9,484 bases of DNA from CAYXXN01 sp964469055 (GCA_964469055.1 CAYXXN010000114.1:1-9484), one strand, 5' to 3'; positions 1 to 7,348 are shown, numbered from the stretch's first letter. Numbers and translations are program-made. Notes: generated from the sequence alone by a model not told the origin.

Positions 1-641
1 TCGACCGCTTGGGAGGCCGCGAGCCGATCCGGGTCGACGTGCGGGTGGTGGCGGCGACCAGCAAGGACTTGAAGGCGATGACCGAGGCCGGCAAGTTCCA
101 GGAGGCGCTCTACTACCGCTTGAGCGTCGTTCCCTTGTGCCTGCCGAGCCTGCGCGAACGCCCGGGCGACGTGGCGCTGCTGATCGACCACTTCCTGGGC
201 AGCTTCGCCGCCCTCTACGGCCGACCGATGCGCATGGAACGCGAGGTCTACGAGCTGCTCGGCCAGCAGCCGTTCCCCGGCAACGTGCGGGAGCTCGAGA
301 ACCTCGTGCACCGTCTGGTGGCGCTGTCGGTCGACGGCGTCGTGCGACGTCGCGACCTGCCGGGCGAGCTGCAAGGGCCGCTGCCGCCCAGCCTCTCGCT
401 CGCCAAAGACCCGCTCGCCCGGTTGCTCAAGACGCCGCCCGCCGACCTCGACGACCTGCGCGGCAGGCGGCGCGAGGTGGCGCGCCTGTTGGGCGAGCAA
501 GAGCGGGAACTGGCTCGCCGCGCCGTCGAGGCGGCCGGCGGCAACATCAGCCGCGCCGCGGAGTCGCTCGGCGTGCACCGCGTGACCCTGCATCGCATGC
601 TGCGGGGCGAGCGGGAGCGGAGCGGTGCCAAGGATCTTTGA
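1..641 (+). CDS. Sigma-54-dependent transcriptional activator (NtrC-type EBP), C-terminal part
   Basis: This gene is cut by the window's left edge; the reading frame starts at base 3, 212 residues are visible and it ends with TGA at 639-641. It encodes the second half of an AAA+ ATPase that remodels sigma-54 RNA polymerase. Visible order: the sensor I strand RVVAATSKDL (about residues 14-23), the arginine-finger region with ALYYRLSVVPLCLPSLRERPGDV-type sequence (about 35-57), sensor II FPGNVRELEN (about 91-100), a linker, and a Fis-type helix-turn-helix at about 168-202 (NISRAAESLGVHRVTLHRML). The Walker A and B motifs, the GAFTGA loop and any sensory domain lie outside the window, so the signal is unknown. 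A consensus sigma-54 promoter starts 9 bases after its stop, which suggests that it controls the following genes; that link is inferred. The family assignment is secure. Confidence 0.95.
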   Translation, partial: DRLGGREPIRVDVRVVAATSKDLKAMTEAGKFQEALYYRLSVVPLCLPSLRERPGDVALLIDHFLGSFAALYGRPMRMEREVYELLGQQPFPGNVRELENLVHRLVALSVDGVVRRRDLPGELQGPLPPSLSLAKDPLARLLKTPPADLDDLRGRRREVARLLGEQERELARRAVEAAGGNISRAAESLGVHRVTLHRMLRGERERSGAKDL

Positions 642-649
642 GCGAGGGG

Positions 650-665
650 TGGCACGCAGGTTGCC
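650..665 (+). promoter_or_regulatory. Sigma-54 (-24/-12) promoter of the 727-1773 gene
   Basis: The sequence TGGCACG-CAGG-TTGCC matches the sigma-54 consensus TGGCACG-N4-TTGC at every defined base. GG is at 651-652 and GC at 663-664, exactly 12 bases apart, as this polymerase requires. The start of transcription is expected near 676. The element sits between the stop codon of an EBP gene and the ribosome binding site of a secreted-protein gene, so it is intergenic and correctly oriented. Confidence 0.88.
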
Positions 666-675
666 TAGGTTTCTC

Positions 676-726
676 CGCAGCCTGCCCTTGCTCCACTCGT
701 TGGCGGGCCAAGAAGGAGGAACGAGG
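676..726 (+). promoter_or_regulatory. Structured 5' leader and ribosome binding site of the 727 gene
   Basis: The predicted leader contains a hairpin: GCCTGCC (680-686) pairs with GGCGGGC (702-708) through seven pairs, one of them U-G. The 15-base loop contains CTCCACT. A strong Shine-Dalgarno sequence, AAGGAGG at 713-719, follows with 7 bases before ATG 727. The layout is repeated in front of the 1986 gene. The loop CTCC could pair with GGAG of the Shine-Dalgarno sequence, so a translational role is possible but unproven. Confidence 0.55.
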
Positions 727-1773
727 ATGCTCCAGTTCAAGCGGAGGATGACGCGCAGCTTCATCGTCTGGGCCGCAGCCCTCTGGCTCGGGGCGCTCAC
801 GGCGCCGACACCACCGGCTTTCGCGGTCACCAAGTCGCCGCCGACCAGCGTCGGCGAGCCGCGAGCGGACCAGGCCCTGGTCTACTTGATCCGCGAGAAG
901 CGCTTCCAGGGCAGCGGGCGCACGATGTTCCTGTACGCCGACGAGGCATTCCTCGGCGTGCTCGACAACGATGCCTACACCTACGCCTACCTGGCGCCGG
1001 GGCCGCACCTGCTCTGGCTCAACTGGTCGCGGATCACCGAGGAGGTCGAGCTGGAGGCGGGCCGCACCTACTACTTCACGGTGTGGACCGAGTTCCTGCC
1101 GCTCGACGAGCAGACCGGGCGCGCCTACCTCGAGGCGGCCGCGGCCTACACGACGCCCGAGGCCAAGGAAGAGCAGACGGCGCAGGACCACATTCGCGAG
1201 CGCTACGCCAAGGCCGAGCGGCGCGCGGCCGAGCCCGAGCCGCAGCAGCGCGCGGGGAGCCAGCGCCAGCGCGAGCAGCACGTGGCGGAGTGGCCAGGGG
1301 TGGATCTGACCCGCTACGCCGTGCTGGTGATCGAGGACTTCGCCGTGACCGATCCGAAGGCGGGAGAGCGCGCCAAGGAGCTGCAGGTGGAGACGGTGCC
1401 TCGCCGGCTCGCGGACCTGGTGGCCGGCCAGATCGCCGAAGGCGTCTTCGCCGAGGTCGTCCGCGGAGCGCTCGCCGAGCCGCGCGAGGGCGCCGTCGTG
1501 CTGCGGGTCGAGATCACCCAGTACAAGCCGGGAAGCGCGACGGCACGGTTCATGATCGCCGGCGCCGGCGCGGCTCGCCTCGACTTCAGGGCCCACCTGG
1601 TCGACGCCGCGACAGGGCAGGAGCTCACGAGTTTCACCAGCGAGCGCAGCTTCTCGTGGGGCGGCGTCTACGGCGCCAGCGGCGGCATCGAGAGCATCGA
1701 GCTCAATGTGGCCTACGAGTTGGGGTTGTATCTGAAACGCTGCAAGGGGTTGGCGGTCGGATCCTCCGAGTAG
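727..1773 (+). CDS. Exported protein with DUF2846-like and DUF4410-like regions, function unknown
   Basis: The protein has 348 residues. I chose ATG 727 because AAGGAGG lies 7 bases upstream and a signal peptide follows directly; the frame is open back to ATG 625, but that start would precede the sigma-54 promoter. Residues 1-33 form a Sec signal peptide (KRR, a hydrophobic core from about 11 to 25, likely cleavage after AFA). There is no lipobox cysteine. Residues about 48-122 (ALVYLIREKRF, then YLAPGPHLLWLNW and GRTYYFTVW) resemble DUF2846, a small beta-rich domain of envelope proteins. Residues about 145-190 are a charged, Glu/Arg/Gln-rich linker. Residues about 193-340 (YAVLVIEDFAV, VVLRVEITQYKPGS, LVDAATGQEL) resemble DUF4410, found in putative lipoproteins. 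The domain calls are from memory of family patterns. It is probably periplasmic or attached to the envelope. The sigma-54 promoter and adjacent EBP suggest on-demand expression. No enzymatic motif is visible. Confidence 0.82.
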   Translation: MLQFKRRMTRSFIVWAAALWLGALTAPTPPAFAVTKSPPTSVGEPRADQALVYLIREKRFQGSGRTMFLYADEAFLGVLDNDAYTYAYLAPGPHLLWLNWSRITEEVELEAGRTYYFTVWTEFLPLDEQTGRAYLEAAAAYTTPEAKEEQTAQDHIRERYAKAERRAAEPEPQQRAGSQRQREQHVAEWPGVDLTRYAVLVIEDFAVTDPKAGERAKELQVETVPRRLADLVAGQIAEGVFAEVVRGALAEPREGAVVLRVEITQYKPGSATARFMIAGAGAARLDFRAHLVDAATGQELTSFTSERSFSWGGVYGASGGIESIELNVAYELGLYLKRCKGLAVGSSE

Positions 1774-1781
1774 CCTGAGAT

Positions 1782-1851
1782 CGCCGTGTAGCGCTCGGCG
1801 TTACGCCTTGGCGCCCAGCGCTCCGCGTGTAGCAGCTGACGCTACACGGCG
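1782..1851 (+). promoter_or_regulatory. Inverted-repeat cluster, candidate upstream activator site
   Basis: CGCCGTGTAGCG at 1782-1793 is repeated exactly in inverted form at 1840-1851. Inside it a second GTGTAGC copy (1827-1833) forms a tighter dyad with GCTACAC (1841-1847) across a 7-base spacer. The heptamer therefore occurs three times, twice direct and once inverted. Relative to the predicted transcription start at 1936, the tight dyad lies about 90-110 bases upstream and the distal half-site about 145-150 upstream, where EBP enhancer sites usually lie. A short palindrome, GGCGT-T-ACGCC, is at 1797-1807. Alternatives are an RNA hairpin ending the upstream transcript or a dispersed repeat; there is no T-tract. 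Confidence 0.4.
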
Positions 1852-1855
1852 GGCA

Positions 1856-1878
1856 TGAGGCGCTTCGCCAAAGCCTCA
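1856..1878 (+). terminator. Small hairpin between the two exported-protein genes
   Basis: TGAGGC (1856-1861) is complementary to GCCTCA (1873-1878). The intervening sequence can instead form GGCG/CGCC (1859-1862 with 1866-1869). No run of T follows, so this is at best a weak or factor-dependent stop for the upstream transcript. It could equally be spacer DNA between the dyad repeats and the sigma-54 promoter. Confidence 0.2.
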
Positions 1879-1909
1879 CCAAATCAGTCAATTGCAGAAT
1901 GAGCGCCCA

Positions 1910-1925
1910 CGGCACGCCGATTGCC
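1910..1925 (+). promoter_or_regulatory. Sigma-54 (-24/-12) promoter of the 1986-2510 gene
   Basis: The sequence CGGCACG-CCGA-TTGCC matches TGGCACG-N4-TTGC at all defined bases except the first T. GG is at 1911-1912 and GC at 1923-1924, 12 bases apart. The predicted start is near 1936. The distance from the GC element to the start codon is 63 bases, against 64 in the preceding gene's promoter, and the two regions align without a gap over the first 38 bases. Confidence 0.8.
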
Positions 1926-1935
1926 TTATGCTCTC

Positions 1936-1985
1936 CTCAGCCCGCCCTCATCCACTTTTCGGCGGGTTGAGAGGGAGGAAGGGAG
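1936..1985 (+). promoter_or_regulatory. Structured 5' leader and ribosome binding site of the 1986 gene
   Basis: TCAGCCCGCC (1937-1946) pairs with GGCGGGTTGA (1961-1970): ten pairs, one a G-U wobble, closing a 14-base pyrimidine-rich loop that contains TCCACT. GGAGG at 1974-1978 gives 7 bases to ATG 1986. This is the counterpart of the 676-726 leader, with the stem preserved through wobble or compensating changes. The start codon context ATGCTCCA is identical in both genes. Confidence 0.55.
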
Positions 1986-2510
1986 ATGCTCCAATCCAAG
2001 ACCAGGCAACTGACCCTGAGCCTCGCGCTGCTGCTGGCCGCCGCGGCGCCGGCCCTCGCCGAGACGGTCACCGGCACGGCGACGAGCGGTGGGAAGGTCT
2101 TCAGCTACATCGCCAACGAGTCGCGGCCGTCGCGAGGCGTGCTGATGTGGGCCAAGAAACCGGCCGACGTCGACATCGCGATCTTCGCCGACGCCTCGCC
2201 CGATCCGATTCCGGTCGCCCTCGGGTTCGGCACGGAAGAGCGCCTCGAGGTGGTCGAGCACGGCGCGATCGGCGGCGCGCTCTACTTCGTCGTGGTCTCG
2301 AAGTTCTCGGGGCCGAACTCCAAGTTCTACTGCAACGTCAGCACGGAGGGCTTCGAGACCCTGAGTCGAGAGGACGACCCGTTGGCAGACGGTCGACTCC
2401 ACTATGTCGGCAATCTCGCCACCCTGGCGGCCGCGGAGCCGTACTTCGCCCGCATCCAGGAGCACCTGGCGGCGGCGCGGGCCGCCAAGCGGGGCCCTGC
2501 CGCCGAGTAG
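1986..2510 (+). CDS. Small exported protein, PPC-like beta-sandwich suspected, function unknown
   Basis: The protein has 174 residues. The ATG is set by the GGAGG at 1974-1978. Residues 1-25 are a clear Sec signal peptide (KTRQ, a Leu/Ala core, cleavage after ALA). The mature part, with VLMWAKKPADVDIAIFADAS, then EERLEVVEHGAIGGALYFVV and SKFSGPNSKFYCNVS, has the rhythm of pre-peptidase C-terminal (PPC) type beta-sandwich domains: a W followed by a D-D/I strand, a glycine-rich turn, a Y-F-V-V strand, then an F-S-G turn. This is a fold-level impression only. The C-terminal 35 residues are Ala-rich and probably helical. There is a single cysteine in the mature part and no catalytic motif. It follows the other exported protein and shares its promoter and leader design, so the two are probably co-regulated and may act together in the envelope or outside the cell. 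Confidence 0.8.
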   Translation: MLQSKTRQLTLSLALLLAAAAPALAETVTGTATSGGKVFSYIANESRPSRGVLMWAKKPADVDIAIFADASPDPIPVALGFGTEERLEVVEHGAIGGALYFVVVSKFSGPNSKFYCNVSTEGFETLSREDDPLADGRLHYVGNLATLAAAEPYFARIQEHLAAARAAKRGPAAE

Positions 2511-2524
2511 CGGCCGAACGCAAG

Positions 2525-2554
2525 GCAGCGGCCGGGCGCACTCCCGGCCGCTGC
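2525..2554. terminator. Bidirectional GC hairpin between convergent genes
   Basis: GCAGCGGCCGGG (2525-2536) and CCCGGCCGCTGC (2543-2554) are perfect complements around a 6-base loop. The hairpin lies 14 bases after the stop of the 1986 gene and 16 bases past the stop of thiC on the other strand. It is therefore well placed to end both transcripts. Neither side carries a proper U-tract, so it is not a textbook intrinsic terminator; it could also protect 3' ends. Confidence 0.65.
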
Positions 2555-2570
2555 GCTCTCGGTCGAGGGG

Positions 2571-4010
<1,440 letters not shown>

Positions 4011-4017
4011 CCGACTT

Positions 4018-4039
4018 CCTCCTCGTCGCAGGAGGGAGC
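4018..4039 (-). promoter_or_regulatory. Shine-Dalgarno sequestering hairpin of the thiC riboswitch
   Basis: On the minus strand, CCTCCT (4030-4035) pairs with the Shine-Dalgarno sequence AGGAGG (4018-4023) across a 6-base loop. The overlapping GCTCCCTCC (4031-4039) is fully complementary to GGAGGGAGC at the 3' end of the TPP aptamer (4068-4076). After one bulged base, the CTCG just upstream of GCTCCCTCC can also pair with CGAG of the P1 strand. The same bases can thus pair either with the ribosome binding site or with the aptamer. This suits a translational OFF switch with TPP. Confidence 0.8.
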
Positions 4040-4058
4040 CGAGCGCTTGAGGGCCCGT

Positions 4059-4147
4059 CGGTCTCGCGCTCCCTCCGCCGGCATCAACCGGATCAGGTTC
4101 CAAGGGTTTGATCTCAGCCCGCGCGCTGGGCACCCCTGGCAAGACCG
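4059..4147 (-). ncRNA. TPP riboswitch (thi-box) aptamer
   Basis: Read on the minus strand, the conserved core elements appear in order: GGGGTGCCC, GGCTGAGATC, ACCC, GAACCTGATCCGG, then ATGCCGGCGGAGGGA. Stem P1 closes the aptamer: CGGTCTTGC (4139-4147) pairs with GCGAGACCG (4059-4067), nine pairs with one U-G. The aptamer binds thiamine diphosphate. It lies 48 bases before the thiC start codon, and the intervening sequence forms an expression platform acting on translation. Confidence 0.97.
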
Positions 4148-4157
4148 AACATCGACG

Positions 4158-4163
4158 ATCCTA
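4158..4163 (-). promoter_or_regulatory. Possible -10 element for thiC
   Basis: On the minus strand, TAGGAT lies 10 bases before the first base of riboswitch stem P1. It matches four of six bases of TATAAT, and it would start the transcript just ahead of the aptamer. I see no convincing -35 hexamer at 15-18 bases upstream, so this rests mainly on position. Confidence 0.3.
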
Positions 4164-4244
4164 GCAGGTTCATCGTCGTCGACTCGCGTAGACTGGAGCC
4201 AAGTCCACGCGAAACGCGGCGGCGCTGAACCCTCCGCAAAGCCT

Positions 4245-4324
4245 ACGGCCGGCCTCGCGGCCGGCCGTCGACTCCTCCCGCCCCGGTGGGCGGTGCACTG
4301 CGAGCGGCCGGCCTGGAGGCCGCC
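4245..4324 (-). terminator. Cluster of GC hairpins after nrdJ
   Basis: Three hairpins follow the nrdJ stop codon. On the plus strand they are ACGGCCGGCC (4245-4254) with GGCCGGCCGT (4259-4268), ten perfect pairs around a TCGC loop; CCGCCC (4278-4283) with GGGCGG (4288-4293); and GCGGCC (4304-4309) with GGCCGC (4318-4323). They occupy most of the gap between nrdJ and thiC, which is transcribed in the same direction. They probably end or protect the nrdJ transcript before the thiC promoter. A true U-tract is missing: only CTTTG follows the strongest stem. Confidence 0.5.
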
Positions 4325-4332
4325 GCCTCACT

Positions 4333-7119
4333 TCAACTGCAGCCCGAAGTCGAGCCGCAGCTCTCGCACACGTGACAACCGCCGGCGCGCTTCATCTTGA
4401 TGCCGCACGAGAAGCACAGCGGCGCGTCGGCGTCGGTCGGCGCAGAGACGTTGGCGGCCATCGCCACGGCCGCCGGAGCCTGCAGCAGATCCGCCTCGCC
4501 CGGCTCGTGGCCGTCGCCCTCGAGTGCCGCCTTGCGCTCGGCCACGGTGAGGATGCCGAGGTCGCGACGCTCGCCGGCGGGCAGGTACTCGATGGCGAGC
4601 TTCCTCGCCAGGTAATCGATGATCGAGTGGGCGAAGCGGATCTCCTCGTCGTCGGTCATCCCCGCCGGGTCGAAGCGCATGTTCATGAACTTCGAGACGT
4701 AGGCCTTGAGGGGCACGCCGTACTGGAGGCCCAAGGACACCGAGATGGCGAAGGCGTCGATCAGGCCCGAGAGGGTCGAGCCCTGCTTGCCGAGCTTGAC
4801 GAAGATCTCGCCCAGGCCGTCCTCCGGGTACTCGCCGGCGGTGAGATACCCCTTGGCGTCACCCACCCGGAAGCTGATCGTCTGCGACGGCCGCGCCTTG
4901 GGGAGCCGCCTGCGCACCATGCCGCGGGGTGCCGGCTCGACGGCGGCCCGCTCGGCCGGCCGGGCGTCCTTCTTCTTGCTGATCGACAGCGGCTGCGCCA
5001 CCTTGCAGTTGTCGCGGTAGAGGGCGATCGCCTTCAAGCCCATCTTCCAGGCGTCGTAGTAGAGGCGCTCGACGTCCTCGACGGTGACCTCTTCGGGCAT
5101 GTTCACCGTCTTCGAGATGGCGCCGGAGATGAAGGGCTGCGCCGCCGACATCATCCGCACGTGACCCATGTAGTGGATGGCATTGTCGCCCATGGCGCAG
5201 GCGAAGACCGGCAGGTCTTCCTCGCGCAGCCCCGGGGCGTCGAGGATCGTCTTGTGCTCGTCGACGTAGGCGACGATGACGTCGGTCTCCTCCGGGCTGT
5301 AGCCGAGGCGCGCGAGGGCCTGCGGGACGGTGCGGTTGACGATCGACATCGAGCCGCCGCCGACCAGCTTCTTGGTCTTCACCAACCCCAGGTCGGGCTC
5401 GATGCCGGTCGTGTCGCAGTCCATCATCAGGCCGATCGTGCCGGTGGGGGCCAGGACCGTGGCCTGCGAGTTGCGGTAGCCGAGCGCGGTGCCGAGCTCC
5501 AGGGCCTCGTCCCACGCCCGGCGGGCGGCCTCGAAGACCTCGCGCGGCACCAGCTTTTCCTCGATGTCGGCGGTCGCCGCCCGGTGCTTCTGGACGACCC
5601 GCAGCATGGCGTCGCGGTTGGGCGGGTAGCCGGCGAAGGGCCCCTTGACGGCGGCGAGCTCGGCGCTGGTGCGGTAGGCGTGACCGCACATGAGGGCGGT
5701 CAGGGTCGCCGCCCAGGCGCGGCCGGCGTCGGAGTCGTAGGGCAGGCCCAGGCTCATCAGCAGGCCTCCCAGATTGGCGTAGCCCAGACCCAGCTCGCGG
5801 AAATCGACCGCGGTCTGGCGGATCCGCGCCGTCGGGTAGGCGGAGAAGCCGACCACGATCTCCTGCGCCGTGAAGACGATCTCGATGGCCTTCTCGAAGG
5901 CCTCGACGTCGAAGCGATCGGCCCCGTAGTCGTAGAACTTCTTCAAATTGAGCGACGCCAGGTTGCAGGCCGAGTTGTCCAGGTGCATGTACTCGGAGCA
6001 GGGGTTCGAGGCGTTGATCCGCCCCGACGCCGGGCAGGTGTGCCAGTCGTTGATCGTCGTGTCGTACTGCATGCCCGGATCGGCGCACTCCCAGGCGGCC
6101 TGCCCGATCTGTCGCATCACGTCGCGGGCGCTCCTGCGCTCCAGGGTCTCGCCCGTCGTCACCGTCTTCAAGGCGTAGTCGCGACCCGTCTCGTAGGCTT
6201 CCATGAACTCGTCGGTGACCCGCACCGAGTTGTTCGCGTTCTGGTACTGCAGCGAGTAGCTGTCCTTGCCGTCGAGGTCCATGTCGAAGCCGGCCTCGCG
6301 CAGGGCCCGGGCCTTGCTCTCCTCGCGCGCCTTGGTCCAGATGAAGTCCTCGACGTCCGGGTGATCGACGTTCAGGATCACCATCTTGGCGGCGCGGCGC
6401 GTGCGGCCGCCCGACTTGATGGTGCCGGCCGAGGCGTCGGCGCCGCGCATGAAGGAGACCGGCCCGGAGGCGTGCCCCCCGGCCTTGACGTGCTCCTTCG
6501 AGGAGCGCAGGGTCGAGAGGTTGACCCCCGATCCGGAGCCGCCCTTGAAGATGACCCCCTCCTCGGCGTACCAGTTGAGGATCGACGGGATGGTGTCGTC
6601 GACCGAGAGGATGAAGCAGGCCGAGCACTGCGGCTCGAGCTCGGCGCCCACGTTGAACCAGACCGGGGAGTTGAAGGACGCCTTCTGCTCGACCAGCAGA
6701 TGCTTCAACTCGGCGTTGAAGACCGCGGCCGACTCCTCGTCGGCGAAGTAGCCGCCCTCGCGGCCCCAGCGAGTGATGGTGTCGGCGACCCGGTCGATCA
6801 TCTGGCGAACGGAGCGCTCGCGCTCGGGGGTCCCCAGCCGGCCGCGGAAGTACTTCTGGGCCACGATCGTCGTGGCGTTCATCGACCACGAGCTGGGGAA
6901 CTCGACACCCCGCTGCTCGAAGGAGACGGAGCCGTCTCGCCAGTTCTTGATCAAGGCGTCGCGGACTTCCCACTCGATCTCGTCGTAGGGGTGGACGTCC
7001 GGCTGGGTGAAATAGCGCAGGAAGCGCAGCCCACCGGCGTCGCCCTCCTGGGCGAGCTCGAGTCGGCGCACCCGGTCCAGGGGCGTCGGGCGATGCGGTT
7101 TCAGGATGCTCTCGGCCAC
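4333..7119 (-). CDS. nrdJ: Adenosylcobalamin-dependent (class II) ribonucleoside-diphosphate reductase
   Basis: This enzyme makes deoxyribonucleotides using a cobalamin-generated thiyl radical, needing neither oxygen nor a second radical subunit. The protein has 928 residues, usual for the long NrdJ type. The start is GTG 7117-7119, with AGGAGGG at 7130-7136, 10 bases upstream; no ATG competes. In order: the N-terminal region RYFTQPDVHPYDEIEWE (35-51), with no ATP-cone seen before it; FNSPVWFN (149-156); CSAC (165-168), likely containing one of the redox cysteines; GGSGSGVNLS (193-202); the active site NPCSE (372-376), with Cys374 the expected thiyl radical; the probable partner Cys385 in NSACNLASLNL; LAPTGTIG (556-563); a TSCPD-type C-terminal domain from about 746 to 846; and a Cys-rich tail (Cys902, 905, 915, 918, 921, 927) that looks like a zinc ribbon or redox tail. 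The gene appears intact and monocistronic. No nrdAB or nrdDG is visible. Confidence 0.97.
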   Translation of the reverse strand: MAESILKPHRPTPLDRVRRLELAQEGDAGGLRFLRYFTQPDVHPYDEIEWEVRDALIKNWRDGSVSFEQRGVEFPSSWSMNATTIVAQKYFRGRLGTPERERSVRQMIDRVADTITRWGREGGYFADEESAAVFNAELKHLLVEQKASFNSPVWFNVGAELEPQCSACFILSVDDTIPSILNWYAEEGVIFKGGSGSGVNLSTLRSSKEHVKAGGHASGPVSFMRGADASAGTIKSGGRTRRAAKMVILNVDHPDVEDFIWTKAREESKARALREAGFDMDLDGKDSYSLQYQNANNSVRVTDEFMEAYETGRDYALKTVTTGETLERRSARDVMRQIGQAAWECADPGMQYDTTINDWHTCPASGRINASNPCSEYMHLDNSACNLASLNLKKFYDYGADRFDVEAFEKAIEIVFTAQEIVVGFSAYPTARIRQTAVDFRELGLGYANLGGLLMSLGLPYDSDAGRAWAATLTALMCGHAYRTSAELAAVKGPFAGYPPNRDAMLRVVQKHRAATADIEEKLVPREVFEAARRAWDEALELGTALGYRNSQATVLAPTGTIGLMMDCDTTGIEPDLGLVKTKKLVGGGSMSIVNRTVPQALARLGYSPEETDVIVAYVDEHKTILDAPGLREEDLPVFACAMGDNAIHYMGHVRMMSAAQPFISGAISKTVNMPEEVTVEDVERLYYDAWKMGLKAIALYRDNCKVAQPLSISKKKDARPAERAAVEPAPRGMVRRRLPKARPSQTISFRVGDAKGYLTAGEYPEDGLGEIFVKLGKQGSTLSGLIDAFAISVSLGLQYGVPLKAYVSKFMNMRFDPAGMTDDEEIRFAHSIIDYLARKLAIEYLPAGERRDLGILTVAERKAALEGDGHEPGEADLLQAPAAVAMAANVSAPTDADAPLCFSCGIKMKRAGGCHVCESCGSTSGCS

Positions 7120-7317
7120 GGTGATTCGACCCTCCTGTTGGTACCCGAGAAAGCGCGAAGGCGAAGAAGCGGGGCGCCTCGGCGGCCTCGCCGAAGACCG
7201 GCACCCCTACTCGAAATCGCCGCTCCGCTGCAGTCGCAAGACTCCGCGAAGTGTGGCACAAAGAGTTCGCTCGATCAAGGGGTCCGACGCGATCGCTTGG
7301 GCCCTTCGCCTGGTGAG

Positions 7318-7333
7318 TGGCCATATGTTGTGG
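7318..7333. promoter_or_regulatory. Partial match to a NrdR box
   Basis: NrdR is the repressor of ribonucleotide reductase genes, and its box is a 16-base near-palindrome with a central ATAT and CAC/GTG arms. Here the plus strand reads TGGC-CATATGTTGTGG. It agrees at the C, the central ATAT, the following T-x-GTG, and fails at the outer left arm, at position 5 and at position 10. NrdR boxes usually come as pairs about 31 bases apart, and I see no second copy. Position (about 185 bases before nrdJ) and AT content support it; the sequence match alone is modest. Confidence 0.3.
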
Positions 7334-7348
7334 TGTTCGGCCCGCCCG

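Noticed and set aside
625..726. Upstream in-frame ATG 625 as the start of the DUF2846/DUF4410 protein
   Set aside because: It would precede the sigma-54 promoter, overlap the EBP end and bury the signal peptide. ATG 727 has an ideal ribosome binding site.
547..1596. 349-codon open frame on the - strand across the EBP end and the 727 gene
   Set aside because: It overlaps the antisense of the HTH, the sigma-54 promoter and a signal-peptide gene. It has no start context, and its composition is typical of a shadow frame.
4011..4142. Upstream in-frame ATG as the thiC start (523-residue product)
   Set aside because: The extra 44 codons lie inside the TPP riboswitch and expression platform. ATG 4010 has AGGAGG at 7 bases.
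7250..7270. TGGCACA sequence near 7254 as a third sigma-54 promoter
   Set aside because: There is no GC 12 bases downstream of the GG (the bases there are TC), so the -12 element is missing.
7137..7340. Cobalamin riboswitch in the nrdJ leader
   Set aside because: It would fit B12-dependent regulation, but the minus strand shows only GCCACT near 7320 without the rest of the B12-box or the expected core, so it is not supported.
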